From contig DATMZF010000048.1 of the NCBI GenBank assembly GCA_035560555.1, forward strand, positions 1 to 64,000: a stretch of DNA of 64,000 nucleotides, read 5' to 3'. Positions 46,452 through 53,635 of this stretch are shown here, in pieces. A model generated the notes under the pieces. The model had not been told where the DNA came from. It saw only the letters and a program-made list of their open reading frames with translations, and did no database searches. A program made the position numbers and the translations under genes. Numbering within the stretch: the first letter of the stretch is position 1; each line of letters begins with the position of its first letter. Source of the DNA: UBA11090 sp035560555. Its GTDB lineage: Bacteria; Spirochaetota; Spirochaetia; Treponematales; Rectinemataceae.

Positions 46452-47201
46452 ATGTCTCAGACGAATATCTTCATCATTATCCTGATTGGTTTTTTAGCGC
46501 AGATGATCGACGGCGCGCTCGGGATGGCCTACGGAGTCAGCTCGACGACATTCCTCACCACTGTCGGAATTCCCCCAAAAATAGCCAGCGCGAGCGTGCA
46601 CACGGCGGAGGTCTTCACAACGCTTTGCTCAGGCATTTCCCATTGGAAAATGAAAAACGTGGATTGGAAAATATTCCGGAAGCTTGTGATCCCAGGAGTA
46701 ATAGGTGGCGCTTTGGGGGCATATGTTCTCGTCAACTTCCCGGGCGATCTCATATCCCCGTTTGTTACCATATATCTGATCGTAATGGGGGTCATCGTGC
46801 TGATCAGAGGGATACGGGGCGCGACAAAAAAGATGATCGCCGGGAACAAGCTGGTTCTGGTCGGATTGGCCGGCGGTTTTTTTGACGCGGTTGGGGGCGG
46901 GGGATGGGGACCGATCGTGACTTCCACAATGGTCGCGTCGGGTCATCCGCCACGATTCGCTATTGGGTCAGTCAACACGGCGGAGTTTTTCGTTACAATA
47001 GTACAGACCTTGACCTTCACGGTGTTTCTCGGCATAGGCAATTACTGGCAATACATCCTTGGGCTGGCGATCGGCGGCGTACTGGCCGCTCCGCTCGCGG
47101 CGTACGTTTGCAGGAAAGTGCCTGAAAAAAAGCTGATGCTCATCGTCGGCGCGCTCATCATAGTCCTCAACCTGCGCAGTATTGTCCTGCTCTTTGCGTG
47201 A
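46452..47201 (+). CDS. TauE/SafE-family permease
   Basis: A 249-residue inner-membrane protein with about seven to eight hydrophobic helices, of the TauE/SafE (DUF81) family, which moves sulfite, sulfoacetate or other sulfur-containing anions. Repeat blocks are FLAQMIDGALGMAYGVSSTTFL (near 12-33) and GLAGGFFDAVGGGGWGPIVTSTM, the two halves of the internal duplication. The ATG at 46452 is chosen from the hydrophobic start; the upstream in-frame extension has no family match. It ends 30 bases before the first kinase gene on the same strand. With the sulfotransferase and PAPS genes downstream a sulfur-anion role fits, but that is inference. Confidence 0.85.
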   Translation: MSQTNIFIIILIGFLAQMIDGALGMAYGVSSTTFLTTVGIPPKIASASVHTAEVFTTLCSGISHWKMKNVDWKIFRKLVIPGVIGGALGAYVLVNFPGDLISPFVTIYLIVMGVIVLIRGIRGATKKMIAGNKLVLVGLAGGFFDAVGGGGWGPIVTSTMVASGHPPRFAIGSVNTAEFFVTIVQTLTFTVFLGIGNYWQYILGLAIGGVLAAPLAAYVCRKVPEKKLMLIVGALIIVLNLRSIVLLFA

Positions 47202-47231
47202 GAACCACGGATCTTGCTCAAAAGGCGCAAC

Positions 47232-48143
47232 ATGAACCGCAGATATACATACCGGGCATACGATCTGATTTTCTCTTCGGAACTCCCGATACCCGAGTTG
47301 GAGGTGGTCGAAGCCCTTCCCGAAGTCGAGATCATCCTGGGGCTTGTTCCGATTTCTCTCCCCGCTCCTCTGGGGAAGGGTGCCCATTTTCAGGCGACAC
47401 CCGGCGAGTTTTTACTAAGGATCGACGACGTCGCGGGGTTCCACGTCGTAGGCGGCGCGAGAATAACGATCGAACCTTTTTCCCATCCAGACGATCCTGA
47501 GATACGCCTCTTTCTCCTAGGCTCGGTGTTCTGCGCCCTCCTCCAGCAACGGGGCTATCTCGCGCTCCACGGTTCGGCGATAGAGCTGTGCGGCAGAGGA
47601 TTGCTCTTCACCGGCAGGCGCGGCGCGGGAAAATCCACAATCGCCGCGGCCTTCCACGACAAGGGTTGCCGCGTCCTCACCGACGACGTATGTGCGGTCA
47701 GACTTGGCGAAGACGGCCGGCCGTACATAGTCCCGGGCTTTCCAGGACTGAAGCTCTGGCGCGATTCCGCTGAGAAGCTGGGGCGGAGCATGGACGGCCT
47801 TGCCCCCGTGAAGCGGGACATGGAGAAGTACAGGGTTGGAGCGGATGCCCGCTACAGCGGAGAGACAGCCGTGTTGAACAAAGTATATGTCCTGGGAAGC
47901 CACGACGCGGCTACGGTCGAGATAACGAGACAGGAGGGCGCGGCGAAACTAGACGCGCTCATAAAGAATACCTACCGCCGCCGATACGTGGAGGGACAAG
48001 GCATGAGGGCCGTACACTTCCGGCAGTGCGCGGCAGTCGCGGATCGGGTGAATGTTTTCAAGGTTTTGCGCCCGGCGGCAGGCTTCCGCCTCTCCGAACT
48101 CGTGGCGGCGATTGAGGAGAACAGTAAAGACAATGGCAGATGA
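47232..48143 (+). CDS. HPr-kinase-like lasso peptide tailoring kinase 1
   Basis: A 303-residue protein with the architecture of HprK-like kinases found in lasso peptide clusters. The N-terminal part begins YRAYDLIFSSELPIPEL, and GYLALHGSAIEL precedes Walker A FTGRRGAGKST (about 126-136). The catalytic acid region is GCRVLTDDVCAV (about 146-157). Such kinases phosphorylate the C-terminal Ser of lasso precursors (for example in the paeninodin system). No HPr or PTS gene is nearby. The ATG at 47232 follows AAAAGG; the TTG at 47214 is an alternative. It overlaps the second kinase gene by 11 bases. The substrate is inferred to be the precursor at 52332-52484. Confidence 0.8.
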   Translation: MNRRYTYRAYDLIFSSELPIPELEVVEALPEVEIILGLVPISLPAPLGKGAHFQATPGEFLLRIDDVAGFHVVGGARITIEPFSHPDDPEIRLFLLGSVFCALLQQRGYLALHGSAIELCGRGLLFTGRRGAGKSTIAAAFHDKGCRVLTDDVCAVRLGEDGRPYIVPGFPGLKLWRDSAEKLGRSMDGLAPVKRDMEKYRVGADARYSGETAVLNKVYVLGSHDAATVEITRQEGAAKLDALIKNTYRRRYVEGQGMRAVHFRQCAAVADRVNVFKVLRPAAGFRLSELVAAIEENSKDNGR

Positions 48144-49047
48144 CAGTACAGTAGTGAAATCTTTGAGAGCAACAAAGAGATATGCGGTTTTTGGTCTCAC
48201 CGTGGAGTCGGAAATTGAACTTCCGGGGCTTATTGCTTCGCAAGATATGCCTGAAGGGCATATTGTTTTTGGTAAAGTTCCGGAACACCTAGATATGATA
48301 GTGGAGAAGACGCCATGGTTCGAAGTGGCGCCCAGGCGACTTCTTTTGCGGATCGATAAGATAGCCCGCTATTATGTTGAAGACGGGAAATACATTGTCA
48401 TTGAGCCTTGCCAGAACGCTCAAGCTGAAGATATTGCGGTTTTTTTGCTGGATACGGTTTTCGCCGCGCTTCTGCAACAGCGAGGCTTCTTCGCGCTGCA
48501 CGGTTCCGCCGTGGTGGTCGAGGGAAAAGCGGTGATATTGTTGGGTGCCTCGAGCGTCGGAAAAACGACAATCGCCCTGGCGCTGCATGACCGCGGCTGC
48601 CCCCTGCTCGCCGACGAGGTCTGCGCCATCGGGATGCGAGACGGCAACGCTGTGGTTTTCCCCGGCGTCCCTCAACTGAACATCTGGGAGGACACGTTGC
48701 TCGCGGCTGGGAAGGACGTTAGCGGCTACCGGCCCATACGACAGGGACTTGGCAAATATGTCTTCCGTGTGGAAGACCGATTCTGTGAGGAAGCCGTCGG
48801 TTTGACCAACATTGTTCTACTAAAAGGCCACAACAGAGAGGCGTTTGAGGTCGAAACGATTCGGGGAGGGGCGAAGTTTGAGAGCCTCCTCAAGAACGCG
48901 TTCTTCGCCGAAACCGCCGCGGATAGGTCGCGCCTTTTCGGGCTATGCGCGGCAGCATCGGCTTCCCGCGTCGTTCAGGTGACCTTCAACAATCGGACCC
49001 ATGACCTTGACAGCGCAGCGGATTTTATCCTCAAGGAGCTCGCGTAA
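48133..49047 (+). CDS. HPr-kinase-like lasso peptide tailoring kinase 2
   Basis: A 304-residue paralogue of the preceding kinase: RYAVFGLTVESEIELPGL at the N-terminus, GFFALHGSAVVVEG, Walker A LLGASSVGKTT (about 136-146) and GCPLLADEVCAI (about 155-166). Where kinase 1 has TDD this has ADE. The 5' part is visibly more AT-rich than the 3' part. It overlaps kinase 1 by 11 bases, so the two are coupled. Two such kinases in one cluster suggest either a heterodimer, two modification steps or neofunctionalisation. It could instead be a degenerate partner, but the P-loop is intact. Confidence 0.78.
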   Translation: MADDSTVVKSLRATKRYAVFGLTVESEIELPGLIASQDMPEGHIVFGKVPEHLDMIVEKTPWFEVAPRRLLLRIDKIARYYVEDGKYIVIEPCQNAQAEDIAVFLLDTVFAALLQQRGFFALHGSAVVVEGKAVILLGASSVGKTTIALALHDRGCPLLADEVCAIGMRDGNAVVFPGVPQLNIWEDTLLAAGKDVSGYRPIRQGLGKYVFRVEDRFCEEAVGLTNIVLLKGHNREAFEVETIRGGAKFESLLKNAFFAETAADRSRLFGLCAAASASRVVQVTFNNRTHDLDSAADFILKELA

Positions 49048-49048
49048 G

Positions 49049-49906
49049 TTGGGCGGCATCGTATGGCTCGCATCCTACCCCAAGTCGGGGAATACGTGGT
49101 TCCGGGCTTTTATTTCCAGCCTTCTCAATGATGAAAGCGAGGAAATAAGCATCAACAAGATGAAAACCGACGGCATCTTCAGCTCCAGGCAAATACTGGA
49201 CTGCATGACAGGCGTCGAATCCTCCAACCTCACCGTCGACGAGATCGATCGGCTGAGGCCGGCGGTCTTCAATTACCTCTCGCAGAACGCGAAGCGATCA
49301 TTGTTTGTCAAAGTGCATGACGCCTATACCTATCTGGATGACGGGACGCCGCTTTTGGGCACCGCGGGCGCCAAGGCCATCTATATTGTGCGGAACCCCC
49401 TGGACGTGGCGGTATCCTTCGCCAACCACAGCTCGAAAGATTTCGATCACGTTATCGAATGGATGGGCACCCCTGCGTTCGCCTTTTGCGGAAGCCGGGG
49501 CTCGTTGCCGAATCAGACGAGACAGAAGCTTCTGACCTGGAGCATGCATGTGGAAAGCTGGGCGCGGGCCGCGGAACTGCCAGTCCATATCGTGCGGTAT
49601 GAGGACATGAAGGCGGATCCCGTCGCGACTTTTGCCAAGGCCCTGCGCTTCATAGGCTTTGTCTGCGCCGATGAACAGATAATGAGGGCCACCGAGGCGT
49701 CCAGCTTTGAAAAATTGAAAGCGGAGGAGGAACAAAAGGGTTTCAGGGAAAAACCCTGCAAAACAGCCTCATTCTTCCGCTCGGGGCAAACGGGCGACTG
49801 GAGGAACCACTTGAGCGAGGCGCAAAGAGACAGGATAATCGCCGATCATGGAACGATGATGAGGAAATACGGCTACCTTGACGACCGGGGGAATCCGGTA
49901 TACTGA
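49049..49906 (+). CDS. PAPS-dependent sulfotransferase
   Basis: A 285-residue sulfotransferase (PF00685 type). GGIVWLASYPKSGNTWFRAF at the N-terminus holds the 5'-phosphosulfate loop; IYIVRNPLDVAVSFANH is the 3'-phosphate-binding region; VHIVRYEDMKADP and FRSGQTGDWRNHLSEAQRD complete the fold. It transfers sulfate from PAPS to a hydroxyl group. The TTG at 49049 is chosen because AAGGAG lies at 49033-49038 and homologues begin with GGIVWLASYPKSGNTW; an ATG at 49001 would overlap kinase 2 by 47 bases. Its place between the kinases and the PqqD-like gene suggests the lasso peptide as acceptor. PAPS is supplied by the genes at 52750-55522. Confidence 0.85.
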   Translation: MGGIVWLASYPKSGNTWFRAFISSLLNDESEEISINKMKTDGIFSSRQILDCMTGVESSNLTVDEIDRLRPAVFNYLSQNAKRSLFVKVHDAYTYLDDGTPLLGTAGAKAIYIVRNPLDVAVSFANHSSKDFDHVIEWMGTPAFAFCGSRGSLPNQTRQKLLTWSMHVESWARAAELPVHIVRYEDMKADPVATFAKALRFIGFVCADEQIMRATEASSFEKLKAEEEQKGFREKPCKTASFFRSGQTGDWRNHLSEAQRDRIIADHGTMMRKYGYLDDRGNPVY

Positions 49907-50208
49907 TGATAATCAATGGAGAGTATATGGACGAGATCACTGTACATTCAATCGTTTCAGTCAACAAGGAAATAGTGACCGCCGAGATGGACGGCGAGAC
50001 CGTCATGATGAGCGTCGAGACCGGTAAGTACTACAATCTCGGAAAGATGGGCAGCGTCATCTGGGGAATGCTAGGAAACCCGGTCACCGTCGAAAGCCTT
50101 GTCGAAACACTGCTGGAAAAATATAAGGTTGAGCGGGAGCAATGCGAGAAGGAAATGCTTTCCTTTCTCAATCAGACATACAAAGAGGGCTTGTTGAATC
50201 TGGAATGA
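49906..50208 (+). CDS. PqqD-like RiPP recognition protein (lasso B1)
   Basis: A 100-residue PqqD-superfamily protein, the RiPP recognition element that binds the leader of the precursor and delivers it to the processing enzymes. Family-typical text is EMDGETVMMSVETGKYYNLGKMGSVIWGML (about 27-56) and a helical C-terminus with VESLVETLLEKYKVEREQCEKEMLSFL. Standalone B1 proteins of lasso clusters have this size. The ATG at 49906 overlaps the sulfotransferase stop (TGATG); an ATG at 49927 has GGAG five bases upstream and is equally possible. The usual partner B2, a transglutaminase-like leader peptidase, is not adjacent. Confidence 0.85.
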   Translation: MIINGEYMDEITVHSIVSVNKEIVTAEMDGETVMMSVETGKYYNLGKMGSVIWGMLGNPVTVESLVETLLEKYKVEREQCEKEMLSFLNQTYKEGLLNLE

Positions 50209-50247
50209 GCGCGGCCGCAAGTCGCAAATAGATGGGGAAGCGGAAAA

Positions 50248-50382
50248 ATGAAGAATGAAAAGGTAGACATCAAAAGGGAAGCGTGATGGAAACCTGAGTT
50301 ACATGAGATTAATCGTGGGAAAACTGAGAGAGGGGATTAAGATTTTTCCGAATCAGCTATAGAAGTCGGTAATTTTCGTTAA
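50248..50382 (+). pseudogene. Degenerate second lasso precursor gene
   Basis: From ATG at 50248 (GGGGAAG seven bases upstream) the frame reads MKNEKVDIKREA, TGA, then WKPELHEINRGKTERGD, TAA, and 13 more codons to TAA at 50380. Ignoring the two stops gives 44 codons. It aligns without gaps to residues 7-50 of the intact precursor at 52332-52484: the TGA falls exactly on the conserved Trp (TGG to TGA), K-P-E-L, T-E, G-D, the ring Glu (codon 35) and a later Gly match. It sits between B1 and the cyclase gene, a normal place for a precursor. It is best read as an inactivated paralogue; two sequencing errors are the alternative. Confidence 0.65.
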
Positions 50383-50430
50383 CAATATATTGAACCAAGT
50401 CATATGCGGAAAAAGGACTGCTTAAAATAA

Positions 50431-52293
50431 ATGAGCGCGATATTCGGCATATTCAATAAAAGCGGTTGTCTGGTAGAACGGAAGACGATCGAAACAATGC
50501 GGGACAAGCTTCTGCGCTATGGCAGGGAGGGGAATAGCTTCCAAATTGACAGCGCCATAGGGCTGGGCTGTTGCCTCAGCAAGTTCGGCATCCATTCGCA
50601 GAACGATATCCCTGTATATCGCGATGAGTCGCGGGGTGTCGTGCTTGTGGGAGACGCGCTGATCTACAACTGGTCCGAACTGGCCGAGCAATGCTGTTTA
50701 GGTGGCAGGGACATCATTTCGACACAGGCTTTGTTGTTGGAAGCGTATTTTAAATGGGGAGAAGAGAGTCCGAAGCACATTAATGGCGATTTCGCGTTCG
50801 CCGTATGGGAGAGGCGGAAGAAAAGTCTGTTTGTGGCGCGGGATCATCTGGGCGTGCGGCCGCTGTACTATGCGTATGACGGCTCGGTCTTCGCTTTCGC
50901 CACGGACTATCGGGCGCTGCTGGCTTTACCCTCTGTCGACAGAGCCATCGATGAACAGACGCTGTATGCCAGCTTGGCGAACGTGTGCGCATTCAATTCC
51001 GAGGCTACCTATTTCAAAGGCATCAAGGCCCTCCCCCAGGCGCATACACTCTATATCGACGAGAAGGGGATCCGGAAAACTAAGTACTGGAGGCCCGGAA
51101 AGAACGGCAGAATACGATATGAAACCGAAGCGGAATACGCCGAAGCGCTGCGCGCGATCGTCGAGGACGCGGTAAAAATTCGGGTTTTGAGCGGCAATGG
51201 AAAGATGGGCGCCGAGCTGAGTGGCGGCCTCGATTCCTCGGTCATCACGATCATCGCCAACAGGGCGCTGGCTAGAGCAGGGAAAACGCTGGAATTGTTC
51301 TCATGGTCCCCTTCTTTTAAATACATGGGGAGACTGCCCAACGATGAAAGGACATTTGTGGAACGGGTTTGCCGACAGGAAGGGCTGGAATGCGCTTTTT
51401 TTGAACCATCTATTCCTTCCCGCGATCCCGATGAGGTAGTGCCGCCCTACGCCGGGGATGCCGCGGTAATTCGCCAGGAACGCGACGTCATGGCTCAAAA
51501 AGGCGTCACTTTTGTCCTGAGCGGATGGGGTGGCGATCAGGGAATCAGTCGTAGGCCAAAATTACTCGAACTGCTTTTAACTGGTTGCTGGGCGCATTTT
51601 ATCGGGGAGATACGGCATCTAGCGAAAGGCTCTCCTTGGCGCTTTTGTGGGCTGCTGATTTCGAATTCGCTGTTTGAGTTATTCAGGCCCTATGGCTATT
51701 TCGGGAAACCCGATCCAGAGATACTGACATTCATGAGTAGAACCTTGACTAAAAAAGAAAAGAGGCATAGCGGCAGGGACGTTCTCTACTTCTCGCTATC
51801 ACCCGTCAGGCATCTCGAATCCGGGTACATCCAAAACAGGACAGAATCGGCGGCGTGGATGGACGCGGAAACCTCGATACAGCATGTCTACCCATTTCTC
51901 GACTATCGGGTGGTGGATTTCTCGATGGCGATTCCCAGGCATCTCTATTACAAGAACGGCGTCAGCCGCTATGTATTCAGGGAAGCTTTTTCGAGCATTC
52001 TGCCAAAGGAGATTTGCCGGTATATGCCGAAGAATGACTTCGCGAAATCCGCCTATTTCTCGAAGACGCTGATGGACACCTCGGCAAAGACCAAGCTCAT
52101 CGTAGAAGAACTCGATCGCGGTCTCTTTTCTGGCATCATTGACTTTGCGGCCTTAACGAACCAAGCGCGTAATCCCGCCGTAAACGACAAGAAAAATGTC
52201 ATTTTGAGGAAAAGGCGAGTCCTGACCTGTCATTCCATTCAGAAAATATTGGCGGAAACGAGAACGTCCTCCCAAACCCGTGATGAGGATTGA
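50431..52293 (+). CDS. Asparagine-synthetase-like lasso macrolactam cyclase (C)
   Basis: A 620-residue asparagine synthetase B homologue. It begins MSAIFGIFNKSG: the glutaminase Cys2 of AsnB (MCGI) is replaced by Ser-Ala, which is the hallmark of lasso cyclases. The glutaminase-like fold is kept (GDFAFAVWERRKKSLFVARDHLGVRPLYY near 119-147). The ATP-pyrophosphatase loop is ELSGGLDSSVITI (about 262-274). Such enzymes adenylate an Asp or Glu side chain of the core peptide and join it to the N-terminal amine. A terminator hairpin begins at its stop codon. The function follows from the missing Cys2, the B1 gene upstream and the precursor genes. Confidence 0.87.
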   Translation: MSAIFGIFNKSGCLVERKTIETMRDKLLRYGREGNSFQIDSAIGLGCCLSKFGIHSQNDIPVYRDESRGVVLVGDALIYNWSELAEQCCLGGRDIISTQALLLEAYFKWGEESPKHINGDFAFAVWERRKKSLFVARDHLGVRPLYYAYDGSVFAFATDYRALLALPSVDRAIDEQTLYASLANVCAFNSEATYFKGIKALPQAHTLYIDEKGIRKTKYWRPGKNGRIRYETEAEYAEALRAIVEDAVKIRVLSGNGKMGAELSGGLDSSVITIIANRALARAGKTLELFSWSPSFKYMGRLPNDERTFVERVCRQEGLECAFFEPSIPSRDPDEVVPPYAGDAAVIRQERDVMAQKGVTFVLSGWGGDQGISRRPKLLELLLTGCWAHFIGEIRHLAKGSPWRFCGLLISNSLFELFRPYGYFGKPDPEILTFMSRTLTKKEKRHSGRDVLYFSLSPVRHLESGYIQNRTESAAWMDAETSIQHVYPFLDYRVVDFSMAIPRHLYYKNGVSRYVFREAFSSILPKEICRYMPKNDFAKSAYFSKTLMDTSAKTKLIVEELDRGLFSGIIDFAALTNQARNPAVNDKKNVILRKRRVLTCHSIQKILAETRTSSQTRDED

Positions 52294-52320
52294 GAAGCGA
52301 GCGTTGGGTCTCGTTTCTCA
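52291..52320 (+). terminator. Terminator of the lasso biosynthesis operon
   Basis: TGAGAAGCGAG (52291-52301) pairs with CTCGTTTCTCA (52310-52320), 11 bp with one G-T pair, followed by a T-rich stretch (52326-52333). It also lies just beyond the 3' end of the antisense precursor gene and may limit that transcript. Confidence 0.75.
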
Positions 52321-52331
52321 ATCGGTTTTCT

Positions 52332-52484
52332 TTATGATGCTGGGCCGGCAGTTGTACTTATCTCTGTCGGATGTATATCGCCAGTTTCGGTCCTGGAAAG
52401 ACTGAGAGGCGACAATTCCGGCTTGGTCCAAGCCATTTTGCCATCGTGAGATCCCGATTCCAAATTCTGTTTATTTGTATCCAT
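52332..52484 (-). CDS. Lasso peptide precursor (A), 50 residues
   Basis: A short gene absent from simple ORF calls. The leader holds the lasso-type motif W19-x2-P22-x-L24-x7-T32 (AWTKPELSPLSLSRTE), the same spacing as in paeninodin-type leaders. With Thr at position -2 the core would be residues 34-50, starting T34-G35-D36, and E41 could form an 8-residue ring; if it starts at G35 the ring has 7 residues. The protein ends G47-P48-A49-S50: a C-terminal Ser, the residue phosphorylated by HprK-like lasso kinases. A consensus promoter lies at 52528-52555. AAGGAG is 14 bases before the ATG at 52484; ATG at 52436 (34 residues) is an alternative start. It is antisense to, and between, the cyclase and cysD genes. 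Confidence 0.82.
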   Translation of the reverse strand: MDTNKQNLESGSHDGKMAWTKPELSPLSLSRTETGDIHPTEISTTAGPAS

Positions 52485-52527
52485 GACTATTCTCGCCGCT
52501 CCTTATTTTTCATTTTTCTTAGCTTTG

Positions 52528-52555
52528 ATTATAAAAGTAAAAACCGATTTGTCAA
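52528..52555 (-). promoter_or_regulatory. Perfect consensus promoter of the lasso precursor gene
   Basis: On the minus strand TTGACA (52550-52555) and TATAAT (52528-52533) are both exact consensus and are 16 bases apart. The transcript should start near 52521 with a leader of about 36 bases. This is the best promoter seen in the window and fits the need for abundant precursor. Confidence 0.85.
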
Positions 52556-52639
52556 CAAGAAATAGAAGATAATGTCCATGAAAATTCACAACCAAGCGCG
52601 AGCAAACCAAAACGAGGAAGCTTCCGCGGTTAAAAAAAG

Positions 52640-52680
52640 ATGATACTACCTGGCCGAAAAGCGCGAGCTTTTTTTATCAT
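52640..52680 (+). terminator. Nested hairpin with T-run upstream of cysD
   Basis: AAAAGC (52657-52662), a GCGA loop and GCTTTT (52667-52672) form an inner stem followed by more T. An outer pair, ATGATA (52640-52645) and TATCAT (52675-52680), encloses it. A 23-codon frame (52572-52643) ends right before it, so this may be a leader/attenuator for cysD, or a terminator for the opposite strand. No gene was recognised between 52485 and 52749. Confidence 0.5.
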
Positions 52681-52749
52681 TGAAAAACCAGAGAAACGAT
52701 GGCAAGATACGACGGTCCATAGCAATCCCGCAGAAGTTTGGAGCGTCGA

Positions 52750-53634
52750 ATGAACCATCTGGACAAGCTTGAGAGTAGAAGCGTTTATATAATTCGGGAA
52801 GCCTACAACCAGTTCAACAGTCTCTGCATGCTCTGGTCCATTGGCAAGGACAGCACCGTCCTGTTATGGCTTGCGCGCAAGGCTTTTTTCGGCCATGTGC
52901 CCATTCCTCTGATGCATATCGACACGCATCACAAAATTCCGGAGATGATCGAATACCGGGACGCTCTCGCGCGAAGGTGGAAACTTGATATGATCTATGG
53001 CGAGAACGCGGAAGCCTTGAGTGAAAGGGCGACCTTTCCCGACGGCACCACGAGCAGGATACAGTGCTGCAAAAACTTGAAAACCGAAGCCCTGCGAAAC
53101 GCGCTCAGCGGAAGCGGCACACGGTACAGAATGAACCACAGGACAGGGGAGTACGAAATCGATAAAAGCACGGAACCTTTCACCGGCGTCATTGTCGGCG
53201 TGCGCTCCGACGAGGAGGGCAGCCGGTCCAAGGAGCGATACTTCTCTCCTCGCGACAAGAACAACGACTGGGATGTCGCCGATCAGCCCCCGGAATTGTG
53301 GAACCAGTACAAGACAGAATTCGCCCCAGGCACGCACGTGCGCATCCATCCGCTTCTCGACTGGACCGAGCTCGACATATGGGAATACATACTGAGGGAG
53401 GGGGTTCCCGTGGTCTCCCTGTATTTCGACAACGGTCAAGGCCTCCGCTATCGCTCCCTCGGTTGCGCCCCTTGCACGAAACCGGTTCAGTCCACGGCCA
53501 AATGCGTTGAGGAGATTGTCCTGGAGCTGAAAGAAGGCAAGTTCTCCAACATCGCCGAAAGGTCGGGACGCGATCAGGACAAGGAGGACTCAGGCGGCGG
53601 ACTGGAGGACCTTAGAAGGGACGGGTACATGTAA
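52750..53634 (+). CDS. cysD: Sulfate adenylyltransferase subunit 2
   Basis: A 294-residue ATP-sulfurylase small subunit (PAPS reductase-like fold). Blocks are NHLDKLESRSVYIIREAYNQF at the N-terminus, the pyrophosphatase loop LWSIGKDSTVLLWLARKAFFG, MHIDTHHKIPEMIEYRD, VGVRSDEEGSRSKERYFSPR, HPLLDWTELDIWEYI and the C-terminal RYRSLGCAPCTKPV. The CysDN complex makes APS from ATP and sulfate. GGAG at 52740-52743 fixes the ATG at 52750. The two genes are followed by no PAPS or sulfite reductase, so the product is likely used for sulfation. Confidence 0.95.
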   Translation: MNHLDKLESRSVYIIREAYNQFNSLCMLWSIGKDSTVLLWLARKAFFGHVPIPLMHIDTHHKIPEMIEYRDALARRWKLDMIYGENAEALSERATFPDGTTSRIQCCKNLKTEALRNALSGSGTRYRMNHRTGEYEIDKSTEPFTGVIVGVRSDEEGSRSKERYFSPRDKNNDWDVADQPPELWNQYKTEFAPGTHVRIHPLLDWTELDIWEYILREGVPVVSLYFDNGQGLRYRSLGCAPCTKPVQSTAKCVEEIVLELKEGKFSNIAERSGRDQDKEDSGGGLEDLRRDGYM

Positions 53635-53635
53635 G

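Noticed and set aside
52371..52565. A 64-codon plus-strand frame over the lasso precursor
   Set aside because: It has no ribosome site or recognisable motif, and it is antisense to the better-supported precursor gene with a consensus promoter.
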